Shown: positions 17,173 to 26,110 of the stretch, piece after piece | How the letters are laid out: each line of letters starts with the position of its first letter | Position numbering within the stretch: position 1 is the stretch's first letter | Source of the DNA: Gammaproteobacteria bacterium | GTDB taxonomy: Bacteria > Pseudomonadota > Gammaproteobacteria > Competibacterales > Competibacteraceae | Reading direction: 5' to 3' | Assembly (NCBI GenBank): GCA_024235135.1 | Contig: JACKMZ010000006.1 | Location: 62,001-126,000, forward strand | DNA length: 64,000 nt | Translations under genes and position numbers: made by a program | The notes under the pieces: model-generated | What the model was told of the DNA's origin: nothing | The model's input: only the letters and a program-made list of their open reading frames with translations | Databases searched by the model: none

Positions 17173-18288
17173 ATGATCCTGTCAACCCGCAGCCTAAAAA
17201 CAATGCTTCTCGGCGCGCTGGCGCTCAGTCCCCTGGCCCAGGCCGAAGACGCCATCAAGATCGCGGTAGTTGGCCCGATTACCGGGCCCGTCGCCCAATA
17301 CGGCGAAATGCAGATGATCGGCGCCAAGATGGCCATTGAACAGATCAACGCCCAGGGCGGCGTCATTGGCAAACAGCTCGAATACATGCCGATGGATGAC
17401 GTCTGCGAACCCAAGCAAGCCGTAGCGGTAGCCAATCAGGTGGTCAACGACGGCATCAAGTTCGTGGTCGGGCATTTGTGTTCGGGCTCCACGCAGCCCG
17501 CTTCGGACATCTACGATGACGAGGGTGTGGTAATGATCACCCCGGCGTCCACCAATCCGAGCATTACCCAGCGCGGTTTGAAAATGGTGTTCCGCACCAT
17601 CGGCACCGACGACCAACAGGGTCCGGTAGCCGGCAAGTACATTGCCGAGCACATCAAACCCAAGCAAATGGCGATCATCCACGACAAACAGCAGTATGGT
17701 CAGGGAATCGCCGAAGAAGTGAAGAAGACCGTCGAGGCGGCCGGCGTCAACGTAGTCCTGTTCGAGGGCGTCAACAAGGGTCAAACGGATTTCTCGGCGC
17801 TGATCACCAAGCTGAAGCAGGCCAACGTGGATTTCGTGTACTACGGCGGCTATCATCCGGAACTGGGCCTGATTCTGCGCCAATCCAAGGAGCAGGGTTT
17901 TGATGCTGGCTTCATGGGTCCCGAGGGCGTCGGCAACAAAGCCATCAGCGAGATCGCCGGACCGGCTTCGGAAGGATTGCTGGTCACCTTGCCCGCCGAT
18001 TTCTCGACCAATCCTGCCAACGCCGATCTGGTCAAGGCGTTCAAGGACAAGGGCGAAGATCCCAGCGGACCGTTCGTGATGCCTTCCTACGCGGCCGTGC
18101 AGGTCATCGCCGACGCCATCAAGGAAGTCGGTGCGCCCGATGCCGAAAAGGTCGCCGAGGCAATGCACAAGGGAACCTACGAGACGCCGATCGGCAAAAT
18201 ATCGTTCAAGGAGAACGGCGATCTGAGCGAGTTCGAGTTCGTCGTGTTCACTTGGCACGCCGACGGCTCCAAGACCCCCGCCCAATAA
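17173..18288 (+). CDS. livJ: Branched-chain amino acid ABC transporter substrate-binding protein
   Basis: 371 residues with a signal peptide ending SPLAQA. The mature protein is a periplasmic-binding-protein type I, with IKIAVVGPITGPVAQYG, the conserved two cysteines (VCEPK and HLCSGST) forming the LivJ/LivK disulfide, and TPASTNPSITQRG in the ligand-binding region. It delivers leucine, isoleucine, valine or related amino acids to LivHMGF encoded directly downstream. CGGAGGA lies about 9 bp upstream of the ATG; the frame extends further upstream but without a start of family type. A strong hairpin separates it from livH. Confidence 0.94.
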   Translation: MILSTRSLKTMLLGALALSPLAQAEDAIKIAVVGPITGPVAQYGEMQMIGAKMAIEQINAQGGVIGKQLEYMPMDDVCEPKQAVAVANQVVNDGIKFVVGHLCSGSTQPASDIYDDEGVVMITPASTNPSITQRGLKMVFRTIGTDDQQGPVAGKYIAEHIKPKQMAIIHDKQQYGQGIAEEVKKTVEAAGVNVVLFEGVNKGQTDFSALITKLKQANVDFVYYGGYHPELGLILRQSKEQGFDAGFMGPEGVGNKAISEIAGPASEGLLVTLPADFSTNPANADLVKAFKDKGEDPSGPFVMPSYAAVQVIADAIKEVGAPDAEKVAEAMHKGTYETPIGKISFKENGDLSEFEFVVFTWHADGSKTPAQ

Positions 18289-18297
18289 TCCAGCCGC

Positions 18298-18325
18298 GCG
18301 AGGCCGGTGCTCTTGCCGGCCTCGC
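18298..18325 (+). terminator. livJ-livH intercistronic hairpin (attenuator)
   Basis: A perfect 10-bp stem (GCGAGGCCGG/CCGGCCTCGC) with an 8-nt loop lies 10 bp after the livJ stop. No T run follows. Hairpins here in binding-protein operons usually stabilise the 5' message or reduce read-through, so that binding protein exceeds permease. That role is inferred. Confidence 0.6.
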
Positions 18326-18390
18326 ACCCTTGGCGTTCTCGTACTCTGGCCCTGGAACGCCGTTCTTCGAAATTACGGATCTCCCGCGCC

Positions 18391-19317
18391 ATGTCCGAAA
18401 CCTCCCTGGTTCTTCTTCAGCAAGTGATCAATGGACTGACGCTGGGTAGCATTTATGCGCTGATTGCCATCGGCTACACGATGGTCTATGGCATCATCGG
18501 CATGATCAACTTCGCCCATGGCGAAGTGTATATGATCGGCGCCTATGTCGGACTGCTGGTCATCACCGCCCTGGGCCTGTTAGGCATTACCTCCGTTCCC
18601 GTGATTCTGCTGCTGACGCTGGCCGTTTGCATCCTGGTGACCAGCGTCTTCGGCTGGACCCTGGAACGGGTCGCTTATCGGCCGCTGCGCGGCAATCCCC
18701 GGCTGGTGGCTCTGATTTCGGCCATCGGCATGTCCATCTTCCTGCAAAACTACGTGCAAATCGGCCAGGGCGCCCGCGACGTCGCCATGCAACCCTTGGT
18801 CAGCGGCGGCTGGCGCTTTGGGCCGGCGAATGGATTTCAGGTTTATCTGTCCTACATGCAGGTGTTGATCGCCGTCACCACCGTCCTATTCATGACCCTG
18901 TTGACGCTGTTCATCGCGCGCTCGCGCATGGGTCGGGCCTGCCGGGCCTGCGCTCAGGATCTCGATATGGCGAACCTGCTGGGCATCGACACCGACCGAG
19001 TCATTTCCCTGACCTTCGTGCTGGGCGCTGGGCTGGCGGCGGTGGCCGGCGTACTGGTCGGGCTTTATTACGGGCTGATCAACCCGTTCATCGGCTTCAT
19101 CGCCGGCATCAAAGCCTTCACGGCCGCCGTGCTAGGCGGCATCGGCAGCATCCCCGGCGCCATGCTGGGCGGACTGGTGCTGGGCTTGGCCGAGAGTTTC
19201 ACCTCGGCCTACCTCAGCACGGAATACAAGGATGTCGTCGCCTTCCTGCTACTGGTTTTCGTGCTCCTGTTCCGACCGACCGGCTTGCTGGGTAAACCCG
19301 ACGTGGAGAAAGTGTAG
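18391..19317 (+). CDS. livH: Branched-chain amino acid ABC transporter permease LivH
   Basis: 308 residues, about eight membrane helices. Typical LivH sequences are QQVINGLTLGSIYALIAIGYTMVYGIIGMINFAHGE and the permease-ATPase contact region with ARSRMGRACRACAQDLDMANLLGID. The ATG at 18391 is chosen over the upstream open frame because it matches the LivH N-terminus. Second gene of the livJHMGF operon; livM starts 2 bp after its stop. Confidence 0.95.
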   Translation: MSETSLVLLQQVINGLTLGSIYALIAIGYTMVYGIIGMINFAHGEVYMIGAYVGLLVITALGLLGITSVPVILLLTLAVCILVTSVFGWTLERVAYRPLRGNPRLVALISAIGMSIFLQNYVQIGQGARDVAMQPLVSGGWRFGPANGFQVYLSYMQVLIAVTTVLFMTLLTLFIARSRMGRACRACAQDLDMANLLGIDTDRVISLTFVLGAGLAAVAGVLVGLYYGLINPFIGFIAGIKAFTAAVLGGIGSIPGAMLGGLVLGLAESFTSAYLSTEYKDVVAFLLLVFVLLFRPTGLLGKPDVEKV

Positions 19318-19319
19318 CC

Positions 19320-20567
19320 ATGGATGAACTACTGCGTCGGCATCTACCCGAATCCGTGGTCATGGCGCTGGTGACGGCCGTGCTCACCATTCCCATTCTC
19401 GGCGTTCGCATCCACATAGAAAATCTCCAGGTCACTCTGGAAGGGGACGGGACACCGGTCTACATCGCCATGGCGGTCGTGTTCCTGGTACGCCTGTTCC
19501 GGGCGCCGTTATCGCAAATCACCGGGATGGTGAGGATAGATCGCCTGCTGCCCAGCTCCGATTGGCTGACGCGCTACCGAACCGGGCTGTTGGCGGCCAT
19601 GATCGTCCTTGCCCTGATCTGGCCGTTCGTCGCCTCGCGCGGTGCGGTGGACATCGCTACCCTCGCGCTGATCTACGTGATGTTGGGTTTGGGTCTGAAT
19701 ATCGTGGTCGGCTTCGCGGGTCTGCTGGATCTGGGTTATGTCGCCTTCTACGCCGTGGGCGCCTACAGCTACGCCTTGCTGAACCAGCATTTCGGCTTGT
19801 CCTTTTGGGAATGCCTGCCGATCTCTATCGTGTTGGCGGGGGCTACCGGCTGTCTTCTCGGTTTTCCGGTGCTACGCCTGCGTGGCGATTATCTGGCCAT
19901 CGTGACGTTGGGTTTCGGGGAAATCATCCGCCTGTTGCTCAACAATCTGGATGAGTTGACGGGAGGTCCCGATGGCATCGGCAACATACCCAAACCCACC
20001 CTGTTCGGCCTGGAGTTTGCGCGTCGGGCCAGTACGGAAGGCGGCGTCACCTTCCATGATTTTTTCGGACTGCGCTACGACGGAGCCGACACCATCATCT
20101 TCTTGTACCTGATCGCGCTGTTGCTCGCCCTGTTCACCTTGTTCGTCAGCAACCGATTGCTGCGCATGCCGGTCGGCCGAGCCTGGGAAGCACTGCGGGA
20201 AGACGAGATCGCCTGTCGCTCCCTGGGACTCAATCCAACACTGATCAAACTATCGGCCTTTTCATTGGGCGCTTCCTTCGGCGGCATGGCCGGTGCGTTT
20301 TTCGCGGCCCGGCAGGGCTTTATCAATCCCGAATCGTTCACCTTCATCGAATCCGCCATCGTGTTGGCTATCGTCGTGCTCGGTGGCATGGGTTCCCAAC
20401 TGGGCGTGATCCTCGCCGCCGTGGCGCTGACCGCGTTGCCGGAAGTGGCGCGTCAGTTCGATGAATACCGGATGCTGATTTTCGGGTTGATCATGGTATT
20501 GATGATGATCTGGCGACCGCAGGGTTTGCTGCCTGCCACGCGTCCCCGCATGGAACTGCCGCAATGA
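19320..20567 (+). CDS. livM: Branched-chain amino acid ABC transporter permease LivM
   Basis: 415 residues with about ten membrane helices; the extended N-terminal 100 residues are typical of the long LivM form. Conserved blocks are LGLNIVVGFAGLLDLGYVAFYAVGAY, LRLRGDYLAIVTLGFGEIIR and the coupling loop RMPVGRAWEALREDEIACRSLGLN. It pairs with LivH to form the translocation channel. Its TGA overlaps the livG ATG in an ATGA junction, which points to translational coupling. Confidence 0.95.
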   Translation: MDELLRRHLPESVVMALVTAVLTIPILGVRIHIENLQVTLEGDGTPVYIAMAVVFLVRLFRAPLSQITGMVRIDRLLPSSDWLTRYRTGLLAAMIVLALIWPFVASRGAVDIATLALIYVMLGLGLNIVVGFAGLLDLGYVAFYAVGAYSYALLNQHFGLSFWECLPISIVLAGATGCLLGFPVLRLRGDYLAIVTLGFGEIIRLLLNNLDELTGGPDGIGNIPKPTLFGLEFARRASTEGGVTFHDFFGLRYDGADTIIFLYLIALLLALFTLFVSNRLLRMPVGRAWEALREDEIACRSLGLNPTLIKLSAFSLGASFGGMAGAFFAARQGFINPESFTFIESAIVLAIVVLGGMGSQLGVILAAVALTALPEVARQFDEYRMLIFGLIMVLMMIWRPQGLLPATRPRMELPQ

Positions 20568-21328
20568 GCGCCTTACTGGAGGTTGCGGATCTGGGCATGC
20601 GTTTCGGTGGCCTGCAAGCGGTGGATGGTGTCGGTTTTACCGTGGAACGCGCCCAAGTCTTCGCCATCATCGGCCCCAATGGCGCGGGAAAGACCACGGT
20701 ATTCAATTGCATCAGCGGTTTTTATCGACCCACTTCCGGCTGGGCCATGTTGGAAGCGCAGCCTATTCACAACCTGTCCAGCCATCGCATCGCCCGCCTC
20801 GGTCTGGTGCGCACCTTTCAAAACGTGCGTCTGTTCAAGAACATGACCGTCGTGGAGAACCTGCTGGTGGCCCAGCATACCCGTCTCGTGACCAACCTGT
20901 GGTCGGGGTTGATCAAGCTGCCGCGTTATCGCCGCTCCGAGCGTCAGGCGTTGGAAAAGGCCAGTTTCTGGCTGGACAAAGTCGGACTATTGCCCTATGC
21001 CAACCGTGAGGCCGGCAATCTGGCCTATGGGCAACAGCGGCGGCTGGAAATCGCCCGCTGCATGATCACCCAACCCAGCTTGCTACTCCTGGACGAGCCG
21101 GCGGCCGGGCTCAATCCCCAGGAAACGCGGGAACTCAATACCTTGATCACCGAACTGCGAGCGCAACACGGCGTATCCGTGTTGTTGATCGAACATGACA
21201 TGAGCCTCGTCATGGGAATATCCGAGCAGATTCTGGTGATGGAAAACGGCCGTCCCATCGCCTTGGGCACGCCGGCGCAAATCCGCTCCGACCCCAAGGT
21301 GATCAAGGCTTATCTGGGGGAAGAATGA
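20564..21328 (+). CDS. livG: Branched-chain amino acid ABC transporter ATPase LivG
   Basis: 254 residues. Walker A is GPNGAGKTTVF, the signature region is LAYGQQRRLEIARC (a degenerate LSGGQ, usual in LivG), Walker B is LLLLDEPAAGLNP and the switch histidine is in LLIEHDMSLVM. It provides ATP hydrolysis for LivHM together with LivF. Both ends overlap neighbours by 4 bp (ATGA). Confidence 0.96.
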   Translation: MSALLEVADLGMRFGGLQAVDGVGFTVERAQVFAIIGPNGAGKTTVFNCISGFYRPTSGWAMLEAQPIHNLSSHRIARLGLVRTFQNVRLFKNMTVVENLLVAQHTRLVTNLWSGLIKLPRYRRSERQALEKASFWLDKVGLLPYANREAGNLAYGQQRRLEIARCMITQPSLLLLDEPAAGLNPQETRELNTLITELRAQHGVSVLLIEHDMSLVMGISEQILVMENGRPIALGTPAQIRSDPKVIKAYLGEE

Positions 21329-22029
21329 TGTTGACATTGGACGGCGTACACACCTTCTACGGGGCGATCGAGGCGCTCAAGGGCGTTTCCCTGACGGTCG
21401 AGCAAGGCGAACTCGTGACCCTGATCGGAGCCAACGGAGCCGGCAAGAGCACTTTGCTGATGACCATCTGTGGTTCCCCGCAGGCCCGCAAGGGCATGGT
21501 GGTCTTCGAAGGGCAGGACATCACCCATGCCCCGACCCACATCATCATGCAAAGCGGCTTGTCCATCGTCCCCGAAGGACGGCGGATTTTCTCGGCCCTG
21601 ACCGTCACTGAGAATTTGCACATGGGCGGATTTTTCTCCAACAAGCCGCAGTTGGAGCAGGATATGGAACGGGTCTTCACGCTGTTCCCACGCCTCAAGG
21701 AACGCCGTCACCAACGCGGCGGCACCCTGTCCGGCGGCGAGCAGCAGATGCTCGCCATCGGGCGCGCCCTGATGAGCCGACCCCGGTTACTGTTGCTAGA
21801 CGAACCTTCCTTGGGACTGGCGCCGATCATCATCGCCCAGATTTTTCAAATTTTGGAAGAAATCCGCCGCGAAGGGATGACGATTTTCCTGGTCGAACAG
21901 AACGCCCACAAGGCGCTGCAACTGGCGGATCGGGGCTACGTCCTGGAAAATGGCCACATCGTACTGGCCGACAGCGGGGAAAAGCTGTTGGCCAACGAGG
22001 ACGTACGCAAGGCTTACCTGGGTGGATAA
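21325..22029 (+). CDS. livF: Branched-chain amino acid ABC transporter ATPase LivF
   Basis: 234 residues. Walker A is GANGAGKSTLL, the signature is TLSGGEQQMLAIGRAL, Walker B is LLLLDEPSLGLAP, and the switch region is IFLVEQNAHKAL. Last transport gene of the operon. The C-terminus overlaps the likely GTG start of murI by 8 bp, so cell-wall precursor synthesis is tied to this operon, possibly by chance. Confidence 0.96.
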   Translation: MMLTLDGVHTFYGAIEALKGVSLTVEQGELVTLIGANGAGKSTLLMTICGSPQARKGMVVFEGQDITHAPTHIIMQSGLSIVPEGRRIFSALTVTENLHMGGFFSNKPQLEQDMERVFTLFPRLKERRHQRGGTLSGGEQQMLAIGRALMSRPRLLLLDEPSLGLAPIIIAQIFQILEEIRREGMTIFLVEQNAHKALQLADRGYVLENGHIVLADSGEKLLANEDVRKAYLGG

Positions 22030-22873
22030 CCCCCCGGAACACTATCAACCGATCGGCATCTTCGACTCTGGAATCGGCGGCCTGTCCGTGTTGCGCGACA
22101 TTCGCGCCCGATTGCCGCATGAGCATCTGATCTACGTCGCCGATTCGGGGTATGCGCCTTATGGCCATCAGTCAGGCGCATTCATCGAACAACGTTCCCT
22201 GGCTGTAGCCGGTTTTCTGGTGAAACGCCCGGTCAAGGCCCTGGTCGTGGCCTGCAACACGGCAACGGCCGAGGCCATCGCCCGCTTGCGGCAAGAATTG
22301 ACCATCCCCGTGATCGGCATGGAACCGGGGCTCAAACCGGCTGCCATGGTTTCCAAATCCCGTGTCATCGGAGTATTGGCTACCGTCGGTACGCTCAACA
22401 GCGAACGTTTTTCCGCCTTGCTGGCGCGTTCCACGGCCGGTGTCGAGGTGCTCGTACAACCCTGCCCAGGATTGGTCGAACAAATTGAGGCCGGCGAATT
22501 CGATACCCCCACGACCCGTCAGCTCGTGGAGAACTATCTGACGCCCTTGCTCAGGCGGGGCGTCGATACTCTGGTGCTGGGCTGCACTCATTATCCCTGG
22601 GTATTGCCCGTGATCTCGGATCTGGCGGGACCCGCCGTACGCATCGTCGATACCGGGCCGGCGGTCGCCAGTCAGTTGCAAAGACGACTCGCGGAAGTCG
22701 GTTTACTGAACCAGGACGTTGGGCTGCCCGGCACCGAGGAATTCTGGACCAGCGGATCGGTGGAACATCTGCGTCGGTTGATATCCCGGCTGTGGGGCCG
22801 AGCGGACGGCGACGACCCGCAGGGTTTGCAACAAGATTGCGCGCCGGAAGGAATGCTGCGCCGCTGCGGGTGA
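22022..22873 (+). CDS. murI: Glutamate racemase
   Basis: About 283 residues. MurI interconverts L- and D-glutamate for peptidoglycan. The two catalytic cysteines are in VVACNTATA and LGCTHYPW; the N-terminal IGIFDSGIGGLSVL carries the conserved aspartate. No ATG precedes the domain in frame. The best start is GTG at 22022, inside the end of livF, giving 11 residues before IGIFDSG. The C-terminal 20 residues, rich in charged and polar residues, are a non-conserved tail. It converges on the DEAD-box helicase gene with an 8-bp gap. Confidence 0.92.
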   Translation: MDNPPEHYQPIGIFDSGIGGLSVLRDIRARLPHEHLIYVADSGYAPYGHQSGAFIEQRSLAVAGFLVKRPVKALVVACNTATAEAIARLRQELTIPVIGMEPGLKPAAMVSKSRVIGVLATVGTLNSERFSALLARSTAGVEVLVQPCPGLVEQIEAGEFDTPTTRQLVENYLTPLLRRGVDTLVLGCTHYPWVLPVISDLAGPAVRIVDTGPAVASQLQRRLAEVGLLNQDVGLPGTEEFWTSGSVEHLRRLISRLWGRADGDDPQGLQQDCAPEGMLRRCG

Positions 22874-22881
22874 AAGTCGTG

Positions 22882-24579
22882 TCAAGCGGCCGATTTTCTG
22901 CGCCGCTCCCCACCACTGCGCCGGGGAGTCGTCGGCTTCCCTCCCCCTGCCGGCGTCGAAATCAGCCGCGCCTGAATGGGATGCTGGCGGATTCGGATCG
23001 ATTGCAAATGCCGTAACGCTTCTTTGGGCAAATCCTTGGGCAATTCCACGGTGCTGTGGTCGTCGTACAGATTGATGCGACCGATGTGCCGGCTGTCTAT
23101 GGCGGCTTCATTGGCAATGGCCCCGACAATGTCCTTGGGCATCACATTGTGACGACGACCGACCGCCAATTGATAACAGACCATGGCGACCGGAGACGCG
23201 GAATCGTCCTGTGCGGATCGTGGACGGCGTTCTGGGCTGGATTTACGAAACGCCGCCGGTTCCTCGAATACCGGAAACAACGGTTGTTCCTTCTGGAGCT
23301 GAAAAGCCAGGGCGGCGGCCACGTCAGCCATGTTCAATTCTTCCTGATCAGCCAGGTTTTCCAGCAATTCACGGATACCGGACAGATCTTCCGCACAAAG
23401 CGTGTCGGTCAAACGCTTGCGGAATTGGCGAATTCGCTGATCGCTGATTTCCTTGCTGGAAGGCAGTTCCATGGCCGTCAAGGGTTGCCGGGTGGCGCGC
23501 TCGATGGCCTTCAACAATCGGTGTTCCTTGGGCGCGACGAACAGGATGGCCTTCCCCTCGCGACCCGCCCGCCCGGTGCGCCCGATGCGATGCACGTAAG
23601 CTTCGGTGTCGTAAGGGATATCGTAATTGAACACGTGGCTGATACGTTCGATGTCCAAGCCACGCGCCGCCACATCGGTAGCGACCAGGATATCCAGTTC
23701 GCCTCGCCGCAACCGCTCCACGGTCCGCTCGCGCAGTTCCTGACTGAGATCACCGTTCAGGGCTTCCGCCGCGAAGCCTCGTGCTTCCAACTTGGTCGCC
23801 AGCTCCATGGTGCTGGACTTGGTGCGCACGAAGATAATCATCGCATCGAAAGGCTCGACCTCCAAGATTCGCGTCAGTGCATCCAATTTATGCGAATCGT
23901 GGACCAGCAGATAGCGTTGCTCGGTGCGTTCCACCGTCGTCGTCTTGGCGGCGATACGCACTTCCTGGGGGTTTCCCAGATACTCCGTCGCAATCTGGCG
24001 GATGGCCGCTGGCATCGTCGCGGAAAACAAGGCGCGCTGACATTCGGCCGGCGTGGCGGCGAGGATTTCCTGCACGTCGTCTATGAAACCCATGCGCAGC
24101 ATCTCGTCGGCTTCGTCGAGAACGATCGCCTGAAGTTCGTCGAGCACGAGACTACGCCGCCCCAGATGATCCAGAATACGGCCCGGCGTGCCAACCACTA
24201 CCTGTACCCCACGCCGCAAGGCGCGCAACTGGGTGCGCATATCCTGGCCACCGTAGATGGGAAGCACATTGAATCCGGGAAGATAGCGGGCATAGCTCTT
24301 GAACGCTTCAGCCACTTGAATGGCCAGTTCGCGAGTCGGAGTCAATACCAATATTTGTGGCGTCTGCTGATCGTCTCGCAGACGGCTCAGCAGAGGCAGC
24401 GCGAAAGCGGCGGTTTTGCCGGTTCCAGTCTGCGCCGTGCCGAGTAGATTGGAACCACGCGCCAAAAGGGGAATGCTTTGCGCCTGGATGGGGGAGGGTT
24501 GCTCGTAGCCGAGTTCTTGCAGGGCTTGGAGAATAGCAGGAGCCACCCCGAGGGTGGCGAAATCGGGGGATGACATCAT
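22882..24579 (-). CDS. deaD: DEAD-box ATP-dependent RNA helicase (DeaD/CsdA type)
   Basis: 565 residues. The Q motif lies near residue 30 (YEQPSPIQAQSIP). Motif I is AQTGTGKTAAF, motif II VLDEADEML, motif III FSATMP and motif VI HRIGRTGRAGR. After residue ~440 comes a DbpA-type RNA-binding domain (KDIVGAIANEAAIDSRHIGRINL), followed by a basic tail ending RRSGGERRRKSAA. This domain plan fits DeaD/CsdA, used in ribosome assembly and mRNA decay, especially in the cold. Two adjacent ATG codons occur at the start; which one is used is unknown. Confidence 0.93.
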   Translation of the reverse strand: MMSSPDFATLGVAPAILQALQELGYEQPSPIQAQSIPLLARGSNLLGTAQTGTGKTAAFALPLLSRLRDDQQTPQILVLTPTRELAIQVAEAFKSYARYLPGFNVLPIYGGQDMRTQLRALRRGVQVVVGTPGRILDHLGRRSLVLDELQAIVLDEADEMLRMGFIDDVQEILAATPAECQRALFSATMPAAIRQIATEYLGNPQEVRIAAKTTTVERTEQRYLLVHDSHKLDALTRILEVEPFDAMIIFVRTKSSTMELATKLEARGFAAEALNGDLSQELRERTVERLRRGELDILVATDVAARGLDIERISHVFNYDIPYDTEAYVHRIGRTGRAGREGKAILFVAPKEHRLLKAIERATRQPLTAMELPSSKEISDQRIRQFRKRLTDTLCAEDLSGIRELLENLADQEELNMADVAAALAFQLQKEQPLFPVFEEPAAFRKSSPERRPRSAQDDSASPVAMVCYQLAVGRRHNVMPKDIVGAIANEAAIDSRHIGRINLYDDHSTVELPKDLPKEALRHLQSIRIRQHPIQARLISTPAGGGKPTTPRRSGGERRRKSAA

Positions 24580-24747
24580 GGATGAATCAAGCCTTGGAAT
24601 TAGTCGCGGGGAAGGAAGGTCGATACGGCCGCTATTATACGCCGTTGCTGCCCGATAGGACAGTGTGGCCGCAACCTGTTCCCCGACTAGGACAACTGGA
24701 GGACGTTCACCCGATGTAAAAACCCGTCAGGTCAAGGCTTAGGACGG

Positions 24748-25110
24748 TTACTTCTTGATGAACAGATAGCAGGCGAGGCCGACCAATACCAATGCGAAAA
24801 TTTTCTTGAATTGCGCGGTGGGCACGTGCTCGACAAGCCGGGCGCCGATCTGTGCGCCGACAATACCGCCCAGTCCCAGCAACAGACCCATCTTGTAATC
24901 GACGTTGGCCAGCTTATTGTGAGCGAACAGGGCCGATATCGAGATCACCAGAATGGCGAGGAAGGAGGTGCCCACGGCCTTTTGCGCCGTGTAGCCCATG
25001 AACAGCAAAAGCGGCACCATCAAAAAACCGCCGCCCAAACCAGTGAAAGACGCCCCGACACCGATGCCGACACCGAGTACGACCAAAAGCAACATTTCTA
25101 AAGGACTCAC
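24748..25110 (-). CDS. Half-size TauE/SafE-family membrane protein
   Basis: 120 residues with about four membrane helices. The N-terminal VGIGVGASFTGLGGGFLMVPLLL and the central AVGTSFLAILVIS are the signature of one TauE/SafE repeat. Full-length members of this anion-export family are about 250 residues with two such repeats. This one has a single repeat, so it would have to pair with itself or another half. The end, ALVLVGLACYLFIKK, looks like a natural C-terminus. It starts about 30 bp after the polysaccharide deacetylase stop, on the same strand. Confidence 0.8.
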   Translation of the reverse strand: MSPLEMLLLVVLGVGIGVGASFTGLGGGFLMVPLLLFMGYTAQKAVGTSFLAILVISISALFAHNKLANVDYKMGLLLGLGGIVGAQIGARLVEHVPTAQFKKIFALVLVGLACYLFIKK

Positions 25111-25141
25111 GAGCTACCCCGCAGAGGCGATTGTCAAGTAT

Positions 25142-25960
25142 TCAACGATCAGCGCGTTCGGACAGACGAGGTCTGTCCTTGCGCTGATGCTTCATGTGCA
25201 GCTTCCAAAAATAGCCTAGCAGATTGTCGCCGTAAGAAATGGCCTTGCGTGGAATTTCAAAAGGGTTGTCGGCGGTGTTCGCCGCGCCGCGAATGCAGGT
25301 CAACGCAGCATCGTAGCCCGCTTCCTGAACGGTATCCCGGACCCGTTCGTCATAATCGCCATAGGGATAACAGAAGAAGTCCACATTTTCCCCCAGCATG
25401 TCCTGAAGGTGACGTTTGCTCATCAGGACTTCCCCCCGCATAGCCATCGGATCAAGCGTTGACAGGCGAGGATGGGTGACGGTATGAGAGCCCAGCGTAA
25501 CGCCGTGGCTACGCAATTCGCGCAGGGCGGTAGCCGCCATCAACGGAGGGCCATATCGGCCATCCTTTTCCAGCCACCGGGCGTTTTTTCCGACACAACC
25601 ACTGACCAAAAACACGGCGGCGGGAAAGCCCAACTCCTGTAGGACCGGAAAAGCGTATTGCCGGAAATTTTCGTAACCATCGTCGAAAGTCAGCACGACA
25701 CCCCATTCGGGCAGTGGCTCACCGCCGTAAAACAGACTGTCAACCGCCTGCCTCAGACTGAGGACGCCGTATCCGCCGCGTTTGAGATAGGCCATCTGCC
25801 GACGAAACCGCCGGATATGGCAGAAACCGGCTCGATGGCTCTTGGGCGAGGGAAACTCACCGACCTGATGGTACATCAGGATGGACAGCGGCGGCTGGTG
25901 GACGCCCACGGATTGCGGGCGTCGCACGCTATCGGCGAAAGCCGGGGGTGACGAGAGCAT
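25142..25960 (-). CDS. Polysaccharide deacetylase (NodB homology domain)
   Basis: 272 residues, carbohydrate esterase family 4. The metal-binding aspartate motif is VLTFDDGYENF and the two histidines are in LGSHTVTHPRL; a further conserved block is FFCYPYGDYDE. The N-terminus ILMYHQVGEF is common in PgaB/IcaB-like and xylanase-type deacetylases. No clear signal peptide is seen in the first 20 residues, although the start is uncertain. The substrate is not determinable. It lies upstream of the TauE gene, both on the minus strand. Confidence 0.87.
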   Translation of the reverse strand: MLSSPPAFADSVRRPQSVGVHQPPLSILMYHQVGEFPSPKSHRAGFCHIRRFRRQMAYLKRGGYGVLSLRQAVDSLFYGGEPLPEWGVVLTFDDGYENFRQYAFPVLQELGFPAAVFLVSGCVGKNARWLEKDGRYGPPLMAATALRELRSHGVTLGSHTVTHPRLSTLDPMAMRGEVLMSKRHLQDMLGENVDFFCYPYGDYDERVRDTVQEAGYDAALTCIRGAANTADNPFEIPRKAISYGDNLLGYFWKLHMKHQRKDRPRLSERADR

Positions 25961-26110
25961 GATCGGTACGCTAGTGAACAGGGAAAGCGATTTATTCTAT
26001 GTCGCATCGACCGACCGAACCAGAGGTCGATCGCCATCCACCCCACTTCCCGGACAGGCCGTCAGGGTTTTTCAGACATTCCAGGGTACGATGCCGGCCC
26101 GCCGGACGCC

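Noticed and set aside
23056..24447. 463-codon plus-strand frame opposite the DEAD-box helicase gene
   Set aside because: Antisense shadow; no recognisable domain and helicase motifs are intact on the other strand.
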